Of a stretch of 64,000 nucleotides of DNA, positions 53,078 to 61,586 are shown piece by piece. A model generated the notes under the pieces. The model saw only the letters and a program-made list of their open reading frames with translations. It did no database searches and was not told the origin of the DNA. Made by a program: the position numbers and the translations under genes. Within the stretch, counting starts at the first letter, position 1; each line of letters begins with the position of its first letter. This DNA comes from Streptomyces rishiriensis (GTDB lineage Bacteria; Actinomycetota; Actinomycetes; Streptomycetales; Streptomycetaceae): positions 62,001-126,000 of the forward strand of contig NZ_BEWA01000001.1 of assembly GCF_003112535.1 (NCBI RefSeq), written 5' to 3'.

Positions 53078-54037
53078 TCACTGGGCGCCGGCGGTCAGGC
53101 CCTTCGCCGGTGCGGGGGCGCCGGCGGGGGCGGCGCCGGCGGGGGCGGCCTGCTGCGCGGGCTTGTCCACGGGCTTGCGGCGCAGCAGCGCGATCGCGAC
53201 GAGCACGGCGGCGGTGCCGAGCAGGACGCTCCAGCCGAGGGGCTCGTCGAGGAAGACGGCGCCCAGGACGACGGAGACGACGGTCATCAGGTAGATGACG
53301 GTGGCCGCGGCCGCGGGGCCGTCCTTGGTGATGATGACCGTGTTGAGCAGGACGGCGAAGCCGGTGCACACCACGCCGAGGATGATCAGCGCGATCACGG
53401 AGTCGGTGCGCCACTCGACGGGCTCCAGGCCGATGAACGGCACGGCGACCAGGGTGAGCACGGCGGCGATGGTCAGCTGCCCGCCCGCCAGCATGAAGAC
53501 GGGGATGCCGCGGCCGGCGAGGAAGCGGCCGACGTAGGCGAAGCTGCTGCCGAAGCTGACGGCGCCCAGGACGAAGCAGATGACGCTGCTGGTGGAGGCG
53601 TGGGTGCCGGGGCTCCAGGGAGCGGCCACCAGGACCACGCCGAGCAGACCGACGGCCATGCCCAGGATGCGGGCGGCGCCCAGCCGCTTCTCGGAGCCGA
53701 GCAGCACGGCCGCGCCCAGCGTCCAGACCGGGCCGGTGCCGCTGATGATGCCGGCGACGTTGCTGGAGCCGGTCACCTCGCCCTGGGCGAACAGCAGCCA
53801 GGGGACGGCGTTGCCGAGCAGCGCGGCCACGGCCATGTGTCCCAGGAGCCTGCGGTCGCGGGGCGGGCGCTGCCCCCGGGACAGGCCGATGGCCATCAGG
53901 ACGGCGGCCCCCAGGACGAGCCGCACGAAGACCATCTCCACGGGCGAGAACCCGTAGCCGGAGATCTTGATCCAGAGGAAGACCGAACCCCACAGCAGGC
54001 TCAGGCCGGACAGTCGCAGCAGCGCGCCGGATTTCAT
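53078..54037 (-). CDS. EamA/DMT-family exporter
   Basis: The 319-residue protein has ten predicted membrane helices in two EamA repeats (for example LRLSGLSLLWGSVFLWIKIS, VIALIILGVVCTGFAVLLNT, VIYLMTVVSVVLGAVFLDEP). The glutamate-proline motif in FLDEPLGW near the end of the second repeat is typical. DMT transporters export small metabolites or amino acids. The gene stands alone, with its own terminator, divergent from nothing but downstream of LysR. It may export the product or an intermediate. Confidence 0.82.
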   Translation of the reverse strand: MKSGALLRLSGLSLLWGSVFLWIKISGYGFSPVEMVFVRLVLGAAVLMAIGLSRGQRPPRDRRLLGHMAVAALLGNAVPWLLFAQGEVTGSSNVAGIISGTGPVWTLGAAVLLGSEKRLGAARILGMAVGLLGVVLVAAPWSPGTHASTSSVICFVLGAVSFGSSFAYVGRFLAGRGIPVFMLAGGQLTIAAVLTLVAVPFIGLEPVEWRTDSVIALIILGVVCTGFAVLLNTVIITKDGPAAAATVIYLMTVVSVVLGAVFLDEPLGWSVLLGTAAVLVAIALLRRKPVDKPAQQAAPAGAAPAGAPAPAKGLTAGAQ

Positions 54038-54228
54038 GGCGGACCCTCACATTCAGCGGAAGACAGGGGCGACAAGGGGGGGAGACGGGGACGGAACTCG
54101 TCCGCCGGCCCGCACCAAGAGCGTCGCCCGTGCCGCCGCCCGGGGTCCAGCAAGTAATCTTTCCGATGAACGTGAAGGCAGACTGAAACATTCGATACTT
54201 CGGCCGAATGAGCCCTCTTCCTATGAGA

Positions 54229-55197
54229 TCACGGCTGGGGTGACCGTTCCAGCTCCGATTCAGCTGCCCGTGCCGCCTCGCTCAGGGCCTCCAGGACCGC
54301 CGCGATCTGGGGCACTCCCCCGCTGCCGGGGCGCACCGCGGCGAACACCCGGCGCCAGGGCGCGTCGTCGAAGCGCCGCACCGTGACGCCGGGCTGGGAG
54401 GACCGGCGGGCCAGCCGGGGCACCAGGCAGATGCCCAGGCCCTGCCGGACGGCGGCGAAGGTGGCGTCCCAGTCGCCGATGACATGGGTGGCCTGCGGGG
54501 TGAAGCCGGCGGCCGCGCAGGCCGCGAGGGGGATCTCCTGGCACATGCCGACCGTGGCGAAGATCCACGCCTCGTCGGCCAGCTCCCCCAGGGTCAGCGA
54601 GGGCGCCTGTGCCAGCGGATGCTCCTCGGGCAGCGCCACGTCGAACACCTCCGTCATCAGGGGCCGTTTGTCGAAGCGGGAGTCGAGGGCGGGCGCGGCC
54701 GGCGACTCGACGGCGATGACCACGTCCGTGCGGCCCAGCTCCAGCAGCTCGAAGCTGACGGGCGGATCGACCTCCGCCAGCGTCGTGCGCAGTTCGGGCA
54801 GGCGCCGCTTGAGGATGCCGGCGGCCGGCAGGATGAGCGGCGAGAGGGTGGTGCCGAACCCCGACACCGACACCTCGCCGCGCTCTCCCCCGCCGTGCTC
54901 GGCCAGCGCGCGGTGCAGCCGGTCGATGCTCCCGAAGATCTCCTCGGCGTGGCGCAGCACCACCTTCGCCGCGCCCGTGAGCCGCAGCCGGCGCCCCACG
55001 GGCTCGGTCAGCGCTACGCCCAACTCCTTCGCCAGACCGGCGAGTTGCTGGGAGACGGCCGACGGAGTCAGATGCAGCGCGGCCGCCACCGCGCTGACCG
55101 TGCCCCGCCGGTCCAGCTCCACCAGAACCCGCAGCTTGCGCAGATCGAGTTCGCTGCCGTACGGCTTGGCCGTCGCAGCACCCTTGTCCATGCCCAT
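54229..55197 (-). CDS. LysR-family regulator
   Basis: The 322-residue protein has an N-terminal winged HTH (LRVLVELDRRGTVSAVAAAL, then HLTPSAVSQQLAGLAKELGV) and a LysR substrate-binding domain (VSVSGFGTTLSPLILPAAGI, QGLGICLVPRLA). It follows the LLM oxidoreductase gene by 13 bases, making an MFS-LLM-LysR operon. It probably controls that operon and the neighbouring exporter in response to a metabolite. Confidence 0.85.
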   Translation of the reverse strand: MGMDKGAATAKPYGSELDLRKLRVLVELDRRGTVSAVAAALHLTPSAVSQQLAGLAKELGVALTEPVGRRLRLTGAAKVVLRHAEEIFGSIDRLHRALAEHGGGERGEVSVSGFGTTLSPLILPAAGILKRRLPELRTTLAEVDPPVSFELLELGRTDVVIAVESPAAPALDSRFDKRPLMTEVFDVALPEEHPLAQAPSLTLGELADEAWIFATVGMCQEIPLAACAAAGFTPQATHVIGDWDATFAAVRQGLGICLVPRLARRSSQPGVTVRRFDDAPWRRVFAAVRPGSGGVPQIAAVLEALSEAARAAESELERSPQP

Positions 55198-55210
55198 GTC
55201 TGGCGCAACG

Positions 55211-56128
55211 TCAGCGCAGCCGTTCGTGTTCCAGGTCGATCACCTCCTTCGCCAGCCGCTCGAACGCGGCGAGGTCGGCGGCGTCGCGGTCGGCGTCACG
55301 GCGCTGGCCGGGGAAGGTGGGGTCCAGGACGACCGTGTCGGCGCCCAGCCGGTCGAGCAGGACGAGGTCGTCGTGGATCTGCTCCAGGCTGCCCTCGCCG
55401 AGGACCCGCCCGGCGGGCAGCGGCCGGCCGGTCAGCCGCAGCTTGATGCGCGGCGCGAGCGCGGGCACCGGCAGGTTCAGCCGCTTGGCGGTGTCGCGCA
55501 GCGCGGGCAGGCCGAGGTGCACCAGCCAGTCGGCGGTGACGGAGGTGGGGTGCCAGGCGTCGCCGTAGCGGGCGGCCCTGCGCAGGGCGCCCGCGCTGTG
55601 GCCGCCGATCCACACCGGCGGTCCCGAGGGCTGCGCCGGGCGGGGAGCGGTGTGCACGGGGCCGAACCTGACGAACTCCCCGTCGTGGGCGACGACGTCC
55701 CGCGTCCAGAACGCCTTGATCACCTGCAGGTACTCGTCGCTGCGGGCCCCCCGGCGGGCGTAGGGCACCCCGAGGGCGGCGAACTCGCCCGCCGCCCAGC
55801 CCGCGGCGGCCCCGAACACGAACCGGCCCCCGCTGAGCTGGTCGATGTTCGCCACCTGACGGGCCACCAGCAGGGGGTGGCGGTAGGGCAGGATGGTCAC
55901 GGTCGTCCCGATGCGCACGCGGCTCGTGATGCCCGCGAGCCAGGCGAGCACGGTGAACGGGTCGTAGAAGGGGGCGGGGAAGAGGTGCTCCACCTCGGGC
56001 GTGGGCGCCACGTGGTCGGACACCATCAGCTGGTGGTAGCCCATCTCCTCCAGCCGCCGGGCCCAGTCCAGCATGGTTGCCGGCGTGGCGGCCGGACCGT
56101 AGTTGGGCAGGTTAGCGCCGAACTTCAT
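55211..56128 (-). CDS. LLM-class F420- or FMN-dependent oxidoreductase
   Basis: The 305-residue luciferase-like protein has MKFGANLPNYGPAATPATML, YHQLMVSDHVAPTPEVEHLF, IGTTVTILPYRHPLLVARQV, NIDQLSGGRFVFGAAAGW and GPPVWIGGHSAGALRRAARY, all family hallmarks. Such enzymes transfer hydride with F420 or insert oxygen with reduced FMN; a flavin reductase in the same cluster leaves both open. Its start overlaps the MFS gene end by 17 bases. Confidence 0.85.
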   Translation of the reverse strand: MKFGANLPNYGPAATPATMLDWARRLEEMGYHQLMVSDHVAPTPEVEHLFPAPFYDPFTVLAWLAGITSRVRIGTTVTILPYRHPLLVARQVANIDQLSGGRFVFGAAAGWAAGEFAALGVPYARRGARSDEYLQVIKAFWTRDVVAHDGEFVRFGPVHTAPRPAQPSGPPVWIGGHSAGALRRAARYGDAWHPTSVTADWLVHLGLPALRDTAKRLNLPVPALAPRIKLRLTGRPLPAGRVLGEGSLEQIHDDLVLLDRLGADTVVLDPTFPGQRRDADRDAADLAAFERLAKEVIDLEHERLR

Positions 56129-57317
56129 GGGAGTCTCCGTTTCGCTCGGACCCCGGGAGCGCAGGTGCGTCCGGGGCTGGGTGGGGCGCGCCGGGCAGGA
56201 ACCGGCGGCCGAGGAGGTGCAGCCCGCAGGCCGCGGCGGCCACGGCCGCGGCGAGCGGCGGCAGCCGGCCCGGCGCGATCCCGGCCGACAGAGCGGCCCC
56301 GCCGAGTGCGGCGCCGGCCGAGCCGCCGAGATAGGTGGCGGAGCTGTTCAGCGCGAGAACGGCCGCGCCGCCGCGGGGCCGCAGGCCCAGCAGCCGGTGC
56401 TGCTGGGGCACCACGAACGCCCAGCCGGCCGCGCCCCACAGCACCAGCGGCACCAGCACGGCCGGGCCGCTCAGCAGCCCGAGCGGGGCCAGGCACAGGG
56501 ACAGTGCGGCGAGCAGCACCGCCACCTGGGCGCCGGAGCGGCCGGTGCGGTCCAGCAGCGGCCCGGCCAGGAAGCTTCCCGCGACCCCTCCGGCGCCCCA
56601 CAGCCACAGCGCCGCCTGGTGCGCGGTGACACCGCGGGCGTCGAGCACCGGCGCCAGGTAGGTGTACAGGCCCAGGCTGGCCACGGTCTGCAGGAACGTC
56701 GTCAGCACCGCGACCGCGACCCGCCGGTCCGTCAGCTGGGCGCCGCGCTCGCGCAGTCCGGGCATCGCGGCGCCGGACACCGCCGGCAGCAGCAGCGCCG
56801 AACCCGCCAGCGACACCACGCCGATCGCGGTGACCAGCCACAGCGCCGCCCGCCAGCCCGCGTGCTGGGCCAGGAACAGCCCGCCCGGCACCCCGAGCAC
56901 GGTGCCCGAGCTCAGCCCGCCGAGCACCACCGCCAGCGCCCGGCCGCGCCGCTCGGGGCCGGCGAGCGCGGCGGCCGCGGTCGCCGCGACCGGCATGAAC
57001 ACCCCGGCGGCCACCCCGGCCAGGCCGCGCGCCACCGCCAGCGCGGCCAGCGAGGGCGCCAGCGCGGAGGCGGCGTTGGCCAGGCAGAACAGGAAGAGCG
57101 CCGCGACGAGGACCTGCCGGATGCCCCAGCGCGAGAGGGCCGCGCCCACGAGCGGGGCGAGCAGGGCGTAGCAGAGCATGAAGACGGTCACGAGCTGGCC
57201 CGTCACGGAGGCCGGCTCGTGCAGGTCCCTGCCGATGGCGGGCAGCAGTCCCGCCGTCACGTAGGCGTCGGTCCCCACCGCCAGCGCTCCGAACCCGAGC
57301 AGCAGCACGCGCAGCAC
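56112..57317 (-). CDS. MFS exporter
   Basis: The 401-residue protein has about twelve membrane helices and MFS features of the arabinose/drug-efflux type (LLLGFGALAVGTDAYVTAGL, LVGAALSRWGIRQVLVAALF, GLSSGTVLGVPGGLFLAQHA). GTG at 57317 has GGGAGGAG upstream. It begins the MFS-LLM-LysR operon and is divergent from gltX across a 213-base gap that must hold both promoters. Export of the cluster product is the likely role. Confidence 0.85.
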   Translation of the reverse strand: MLRVLLLGFGALAVGTDAYVTAGLLPAIGRDLHEPASVTGQLVTVFMLCYALLAPLVGAALSRWGIRQVLVAALFLFCLANAASALAPSLAALAVARGLAGVAAGVFMPVAATAAAALAGPERRGRALAVVLGGLSSGTVLGVPGGLFLAQHAGWRAALWLVTAIGVVSLAGSALLLPAVSGAAMPGLRERGAQLTDRRVAVAVLTTFLQTVASLGLYTYLAPVLDARGVTAHQAALWLWGAGGVAGSFLAGPLLDRTGRSGAQVAVLLAALSLCLAPLGLLSGPAVLVPLVLWGAAGWAFVVPQQHRLLGLRPRGGAAVLALNSSATYLGGSAGAALGGAALSAGIAPGRLPPLAAAVAAAACGLHLLGRRFLPGAPHPAPDAPALPGSERNGDSHEVRR

Positions 57318-57530
57318 GGTGTCTCCTCCCTCGTCGGCGTCCTGGTGGGTCAAGCCTGACCCGGGGACCGGCGCGAAGGGGCGTTCGGACGGGCCGGGGG
57401 TTCGGGTTCCCACATCCCCCGGGCCGCCGGACGGCTGCGGCCCGGCCGCAGCGCCCTAACGTCGATGTCCCGACGGGGCAGTGGCCCAGCCGGCCGCCGT
57501 ACCGAATCGACGCGACGGAAGGGATGAGCC

Positions 57531-59201
57531 ATGCAGGACCGTGCCATCATCGACTCCTGGTTCCCCGCCGACCTGCTCCCGCCCGCTCACTGGGAAGAGC
57601 ACTACACGCCGCGGGAGCTGCCGCCCGGCGCCCGGGTGACCCGGTTCGCGCCCAGTCCCACCGGCTCGATGCACCTGGGCGGCCTGTACGTGGCGACGCT
57701 GGCCCAGGATCTCGCCCGGCGTTCCGGCGGGGTGTACCTGGTGCGGATCGAGGACACCGACAAGGACCGTGAAGTGGCGGGCGCCGCCGAGGAGTTCGCC
57801 CGGATCTTCCGCTACTTCGCTCTGGAACCGGACGAGGGTGAACAGGAGGGGGGCCGCTGGGGCCCCTACCGGCAGTCCGACCGTGCGGGCATCTACCTGT
57901 CGTACGTGCGGGAGCTGGTGCGCGGGCAGCGGGCCTACCCGTGCTTCTGCTCCCCCGAACGGCTGGAGGACAACGCCGGGCAGCAGCGGCGCTCGCGCTC
58001 CCCGCTCGGCTACTACGGCAAGTGGGCCCGCTGCCGTTCGCTGTCCGTGCGGGAGGCCGGGGAGCGGATCGCGGCCGGGGAGGCGTACACCGTCCGGCTG
58101 CGCTGCCCGGCCGGCCTGCCGGGCCGGGTGCGCTTTCGCGACCTGGTGCGCGGGGCGCTGACGATGCTGGACAACGGCAACGACGTGGTGGTGCTGAAGT
58201 CCGCGGACGCCGAGGGCCGCCGGCTGCCCACCTACCACCTGGCCCATGTGGTGGACGACCATCTGATGCGGGTGAACCTCGTGGTGCGCGGCGAGGAGTG
58301 GATCTCGTCGCTGCCGCTGCACCACCAGCTGCACCGGGCGCTCGGTTTCCGCCCGCCGGAGTACGCCCACATCGCGCCGCTGATGAAGCTGGACGGCTCC
58401 AGTCGGCGCAAGCTGAGCAAGCGCAAGGACCCCGAGTCGGCGGCCGGGTTCTACGAGGCGGCCGGGTATCCGGCGGCGGCGGTCGCCCACTATCTGCGCG
58501 GGCTGGCCAACAGCCGTGTCGCCGGGCTGGCGACCGGCCGGGCGCTCGCCGAGCCTTTGCGGCTGGCGGAGATGGGGGCCGCCGGCCCGATGGTGGACCT
58601 GCTCAAGCTGCGCTCCCTGAGCCGCGAGTACATCGCCTCGCTGGAGCCCGCGCAGGCCCTCGCGCAGCTCGGCGACTGGGCGGCCGGGTACGCGCCCGAG
58701 CTGCTCGCCGTCCTGCGCAAGCACCCCGACCTCGCGCTGGCCGCGTTCGAGATGGCCCGGCGCGGCAACGGCACGCCCCGCAAGGACCTCGCGTGCTGGC
58801 AGGAGTTCACGACCGCCTACGGCTTCTGCTTCCCCGAGCTGCACGAGATGGTGGACCGGCCGGGCGACGGCCGGTTCGGGGGGCTGCCCGGTCCGGCGGT
58901 GTCCGCCCTCGCCGCGGACCTGGCGGCGTGCTACCGGCACGCGGGTCCGGCGCAGGACTGGTTCGCCGTGCTGCGCACGGTGGCCGAGCGGCACGGTTTC
59001 GCCCCGGACGTGCGCGCCCACCGGGCCGATCCCGGCGCCTACCGGGGCTCGATCCGGGACGTGGCCAACGTGGTGCGGGTGTGCCTCACGGGCAGCCGCC
59101 GCAGCCCGGACCTGTTCCAGGTGGCCCAGTCGCTCGGGGAGGAAGAGGTGCTGCGCCGGCTCAGGCCGCTGGCCACCGGGGCGCCGGCCGGCCGGTGTTG
59201 A
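57531..59201 (+). CDS. gltX: Second glutamyl-tRNA synthetase
   Basis: The enzyme charges tRNA with glutamate; glutamyl-tRNA is the substrate of HemA. The 556-residue protein has the class I motifs FAPSPTGSMHLGGL (HIGH-type, ~39-52) and RKLSKRKD (KMSKS-type, ~295), the VYLVRIEDTDKDREV segment, and a catalytic-core insertion with CFCSPERLE. It is longer at the N-terminus than the usual bacterial enzyme, with about 35 extra residues before the core. Its place in the cluster with hemA, hemL and hemB suggests it supplies glutamyl-tRNA to the pathway. It is the only long plus-strand gene here. Confidence 0.88.
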   Translation: MQDRAIIDSWFPADLLPPAHWEEHYTPRELPPGARVTRFAPSPTGSMHLGGLYVATLAQDLARRSGGVYLVRIEDTDKDREVAGAAEEFARIFRYFALEPDEGEQEGGRWGPYRQSDRAGIYLSYVRELVRGQRAYPCFCSPERLEDNAGQQRRSRSPLGYYGKWARCRSLSVREAGERIAAGEAYTVRLRCPAGLPGRVRFRDLVRGALTMLDNGNDVVVLKSADAEGRRLPTYHLAHVVDDHLMRVNLVVRGEEWISSLPLHHQLHRALGFRPPEYAHIAPLMKLDGSSRRKLSKRKDPESAAGFYEAAGYPAAAVAHYLRGLANSRVAGLATGRALAEPLRLAEMGAAGPMVDLLKLRSLSREYIASLEPAQALAQLGDWAAGYAPELLAVLRKHPDLALAAFEMARRGNGTPRKDLACWQEFTTAYGFCFPELHEMVDRPGDGRFGGLPGPAVSALAADLAACYRHAGPAQDWFAVLRTVAERHGFAPDVRAHRADPGAYRGSIRDVANVVRVCLTGSRRSPDLFQVAQSLGEEEVLRRLRPLATGAPAGRC

Positions 59202-59232
59202 GACGGCGTCCGCCGAAATGGCGCGGATGAGA

Positions 59233-59262
59233 CGGCGCCGGCCGCCGCGGCGGCCGGCGCCG
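59233..59262. terminator. 30-base perfect palindrome after gltX
   Basis: The sequence from CGGCGCCGGCCGCCG to CGGCGGCCGGCGCCG is its own reverse complement. It lies 32 bases past the gltX stop and is a likely hairpin terminator. Confidence 0.55.
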
Positions 59263-59282
59263 GCACGGCAGGCGGCGGGAGA

Positions 59283-59377
59283 GGCCCCGTACCGGCGCGG
59301 CGGGCGGCGGACGGCGGGCGGCCCCGTACCGGCGCGGCAGGCGGCAGACGGCGGGCGGCGGGCGGCGGGCGGCGGGA
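59283..59377. repeat. Two 37-bp tandem repeats plus GGC/GGGC run
   Basis: A 37-base unit starting GGCCCCGTACCGGCGCGGC occurs at 59283-59319 and again at 59320-59356 with two G-to-A changes, then a GGC/GGGC run continues to ~59377. It lies in the gap between the convergent gltX and the regulator gene. No gene is seen here. Confidence 0.7.
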
Positions 59378-59426
59378 GAGGAGGGCGCCCGGGGAAGGGT
59401 GAGAGCGAGGGCGCAGGCGAGAGGGA

Positions 59427-59455
59427 GACGGCGGCCCGGTGTCCGGGCCGCCGTC
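59427..59455. terminator. 13-bp-stem terminator after the second YciI-LuxR gene
   Basis: The arms GACGGCGGCCCGG and CCGGGCCGCCGTC flank TGT, 15 bases past the regulator stop on the minus strand. Confidence 0.65.
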
Positions 59456-59470
59456 GGGGGTGTCGCGCGC

Positions 59471-59989
59471 TCAGCTCGCGAGCAGCCGCTCGCCGCGCAG
59501 GGCGACCGCCAGCTGTGCGCGGCGGCTGATCGACAGCTTGCGGTAGATGCGCGTGATGTGCTGTTCCACCGCGCGCGGCGACACCGTGAAGTGCTCGGCG
59601 ATCTGCCGGTTGGTCAGTCCGTCCAGCATCATCCGGGCGACCCTCAGCTCGTGGGCGCTGAGCCGCCCGGCCGGTTCGGTGTCGTCGGCGGCCGGGCTGG
59701 CGCACTCTGCTCGCTCCTCCGCTCCGAGCAGATCGTCCATGCCCTGGACCGTGACGTCCAGCGTCAGCCGCTCCTGGGTGTAGGGGTCGGCGCCGAGCAG
59801 CTGGTGCACCGCGGCCCGGTCCTGCGCCTTGACCACGAGCACCTCCCTGCGGCCTTCCTCCCAGATTCCCCCGCCGAGCAGCACGCCCTGGTGCATGAGC
59901 CTGCGCCAGTACGTCCGGTGAGCCGGCCGCAGCCGCTGCAACCGGGGATCGTCCTGGAACGCACGGCTGATGATGTACCGCACGGTCAC
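59471..59989 (-). CDS. YciI-LuxR fusion regulator 2
   Basis: The 172-residue paralogue of the regulator at 52.2 kb has a YciI-like N-terminus (VRYIISRAFQDDPRLQRLRP, GVLLGGGIWEEGRREVLVVK) and a LuxR HTH (LSAHELRVARMMLDGLTNRQ, then IAEHFTVSPRAVEQHITRIY, then RKLSISRRAQLAVAL). The HTH recognition helices of the two are nearly the same, so they may share DNA sites but sense different ligands. It follows the serA-like gene by 34 bases in the right-hand operon. Confidence 0.8.
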   Translation of the reverse strand: MTVRYIISRAFQDDPRLQRLRPAHRTYWRRLMHQGVLLGGGIWEEGRREVLVVKAQDRAAVHQLLGADPYTQERLTLDVTVQGMDDLLGAEERAECASPAADDTEPAGRLSAHELRVARMMLDGLTNRQIAEHFTVSPRAVEQHITRIYRKLSISRRAQLAVALRGERLLAS

Positions 59990-60023
59990 CGCCTTCTGAC
60001 GTGTCTCATGTGGCTGCGCCTCC

Positions 60024-61025
60024 TCATGCGGCCCGGGGCACGGGCCGGGGCGGGGTCTCCTGGGCGGGGCGCCGGCCGCTCACCTGGTTGACCGCGTCCG
60101 GCACGGGCTGCCCCGTCAGGGCCAGGCGCACCGAGCGGGCGACGGCGATGCCGGCCTTCTCCTGCGCCTCGTCGGTGGACGCGCCCAGGTGCGGGGTGGC
60201 CACGACCTGGTCGAACTCGAAGAGCGGGGAGTGCGTGCAGGGCTCCTTCGCGTACACGTCGAGTCCGGCGCCGGCGACGCGGCCCTCCTTCAGCGCCCGG
60301 TACAGCGCCTCCTCGTCGACGATCCCGCCGCGCGCGGCGTTGACGATGCGCACGCTCGGCTTGACCTTGCGCAGCGCCTCGTCGCCGATCAGGCCGACCG
60401 TCTCGGGCGTCTTGGGCAGGTGGACGGTGATGAAGTCGGAGACCTCCAGCAGCTCGTCCAGCGAGAGGACCTTCACGCCCATCTGCGCGGCGCGCGCGGG
60501 CTGCACGTAGGGGTCGTGGGCGACGACCTTCATCCCGAAGCCGGACATGCGCTGCGCGACGAGCGCGCCGATGCGGCCCAGGCCGACCACGCCGAGGGTC
60601 TTCTCGGCGAGCTCCACGCCCGTGTACCTGCTGCGCTTCCACTCGCCGTTCTTCAGCGCGGCGTCGGCCTGCGGGATGTGGCGGGCGGTGGCGAGCAGCA
60701 GGGCGCAGGCAAGCTCGGCGGCGGTCACGATGTTCGAGGTGGGGGCGTTGACGACCATCACGCCGGCCTTGGTGGCGGCGCGGACGTCGACGTTGTCCAG
60801 GCCGACGCCGGCCCGTGCGACGACCTTCAGCCTGGCGGCTGCGGCGATCGCCTCGGCGTCGACCTCGGTGGCCGAGCGGATCAGGATCGCGTCGACGTCG
60901 GCGAGGGCCGGGAGCAGTTCGGCTCGGTCCGCTCCGTTGCAGTGCCGGATCTCGAAGTCCGGGCCGAGCGCGTCCACGGTGGCGGGCGAGAGCTCTTCGG
61001 CGATGAGTACGACAGGTCTGCTCAT
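60024..61025 (-). CDS. serA: Short SerA-type 2-hydroxyacid dehydrogenase
   Basis: SerA oxidises 3-phosphoglycerate to 3-phosphohydroxypyruvate, the first step to serine. The 333-residue protein matches the catalytic half of actinobacterial SerA very closely (VVLIAEELSPATVDALGPDF, GVVGLGRIGALVAQRMSGFG, IVNAARGGIVDEEALYRALK, ATPHLGASTDEAQEKAG) with the Arg/Glu/His set kept. It stops before the ASB and ACT regulatory domains of the ~530-residue housekeeping enzyme, so it should escape serine feedback. Probably a cluster-dedicated copy that feeds serine or a hydroxy-acid. Confidence 0.88.
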   Translation of the reverse strand: MSRPVVLIAEELSPATVDALGPDFEIRHCNGADRAELLPALADVDAILIRSATEVDAEAIAAAARLKVVARAGVGLDNVDVRAATKAGVMVVNAPTSNIVTAAELACALLLATARHIPQADAALKNGEWKRSRYTGVELAEKTLGVVGLGRIGALVAQRMSGFGMKVVAHDPYVQPARAAQMGVKVLSLDELLEVSDFITVHLPKTPETVGLIGDEALRKVKPSVRIVNAARGGIVDEEALYRALKEGRVAGAGLDVYAKEPCTHSPLFEFDQVVATPHLGASTDEAQEKAGIAVARSVRLALTGQPVPDAVNQVSGRRPAQETPPRPVPRAA

Positions 61026-61082
61026 GGGAGATTTCCCTTCCTCGGTGGGGGCGGGGCGGGCGGGAGCGCGGCGGAAAGGGCG

Positions 61083-61586
61083 TCAGCCGCCCGCCGGGTA
61101 CCGGCCCCCCGCGTACAGCACGGCGGGCGGCCGTTCGTCGGCGCGCGACCAGGTCACGGCGCCGGCGACGAGAGTGTGGTCGAACACGCGGACAGAGCTG
61201 CTGACGTCGCACACCGCGGCCACCGAGGCCGCCGCCAGCACCGGGACGCCGTGCTGCGGGCGCCAGGACACGCCGCCGAAGCGCTGGGCCGCGGTGCCCG
61301 TCGCGAACTGCCCGGCCAGGTGCCGGTCGCCGAACGCCAGCACGTTCACCGCGAAGGCGCCGCTCGCCAGGACCTGTTCCAGCGTCCGGCTCGCCGTGGA
61401 CAGCGAGACGAGCAGCGACGGCGGCCGCAGCGACAGCGACATGAGGGCGTTCACGGTGCAGCCGACCGGCCCGTCGGGGCCCTGCGCGGTGATCACCGCG
61501 ACGCCCGTGGGCAGCCGGGCCATCGCGTGGCGGAACGCCTCGTCCGGCACTGCGGGAGGCGCGGACAGCAGGCTCTCGGTCGTCAT
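61083..61586 (-). CDS. Flavin reductase-like protein
   Basis: The 167-residue protein fits the flavin reductase (RutF/HpaC-like) family: FRHAMARLPTGVAVITAQGP, GCTVNALMSLSLRPPSLLVS, VNVLAFGDRHLAGQFATG. It would supply reduced FMN or FAD to a partner, such as the LLM oxidoreductase or an ACAD-type monooxygenase. Its start overlaps the end of the acyltransferase-like gene by four bases, in an unbroken chain of four overlapping genes. Confidence 0.85.
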   Translation of the reverse strand: MTTESLLSAPPAVPDEAFRHAMARLPTGVAVITAQGPDGPVGCTVNALMSLSLRPPSLLVSLSTASRTLEQVLASGAFAVNVLAFGDRHLAGQFATGTAAQRFGGVSWRPQHGVPVLAAASVAAVCDVSSSVRVFDHTLVAGAVTWSRADERPPAVLYAGGRYPAGG

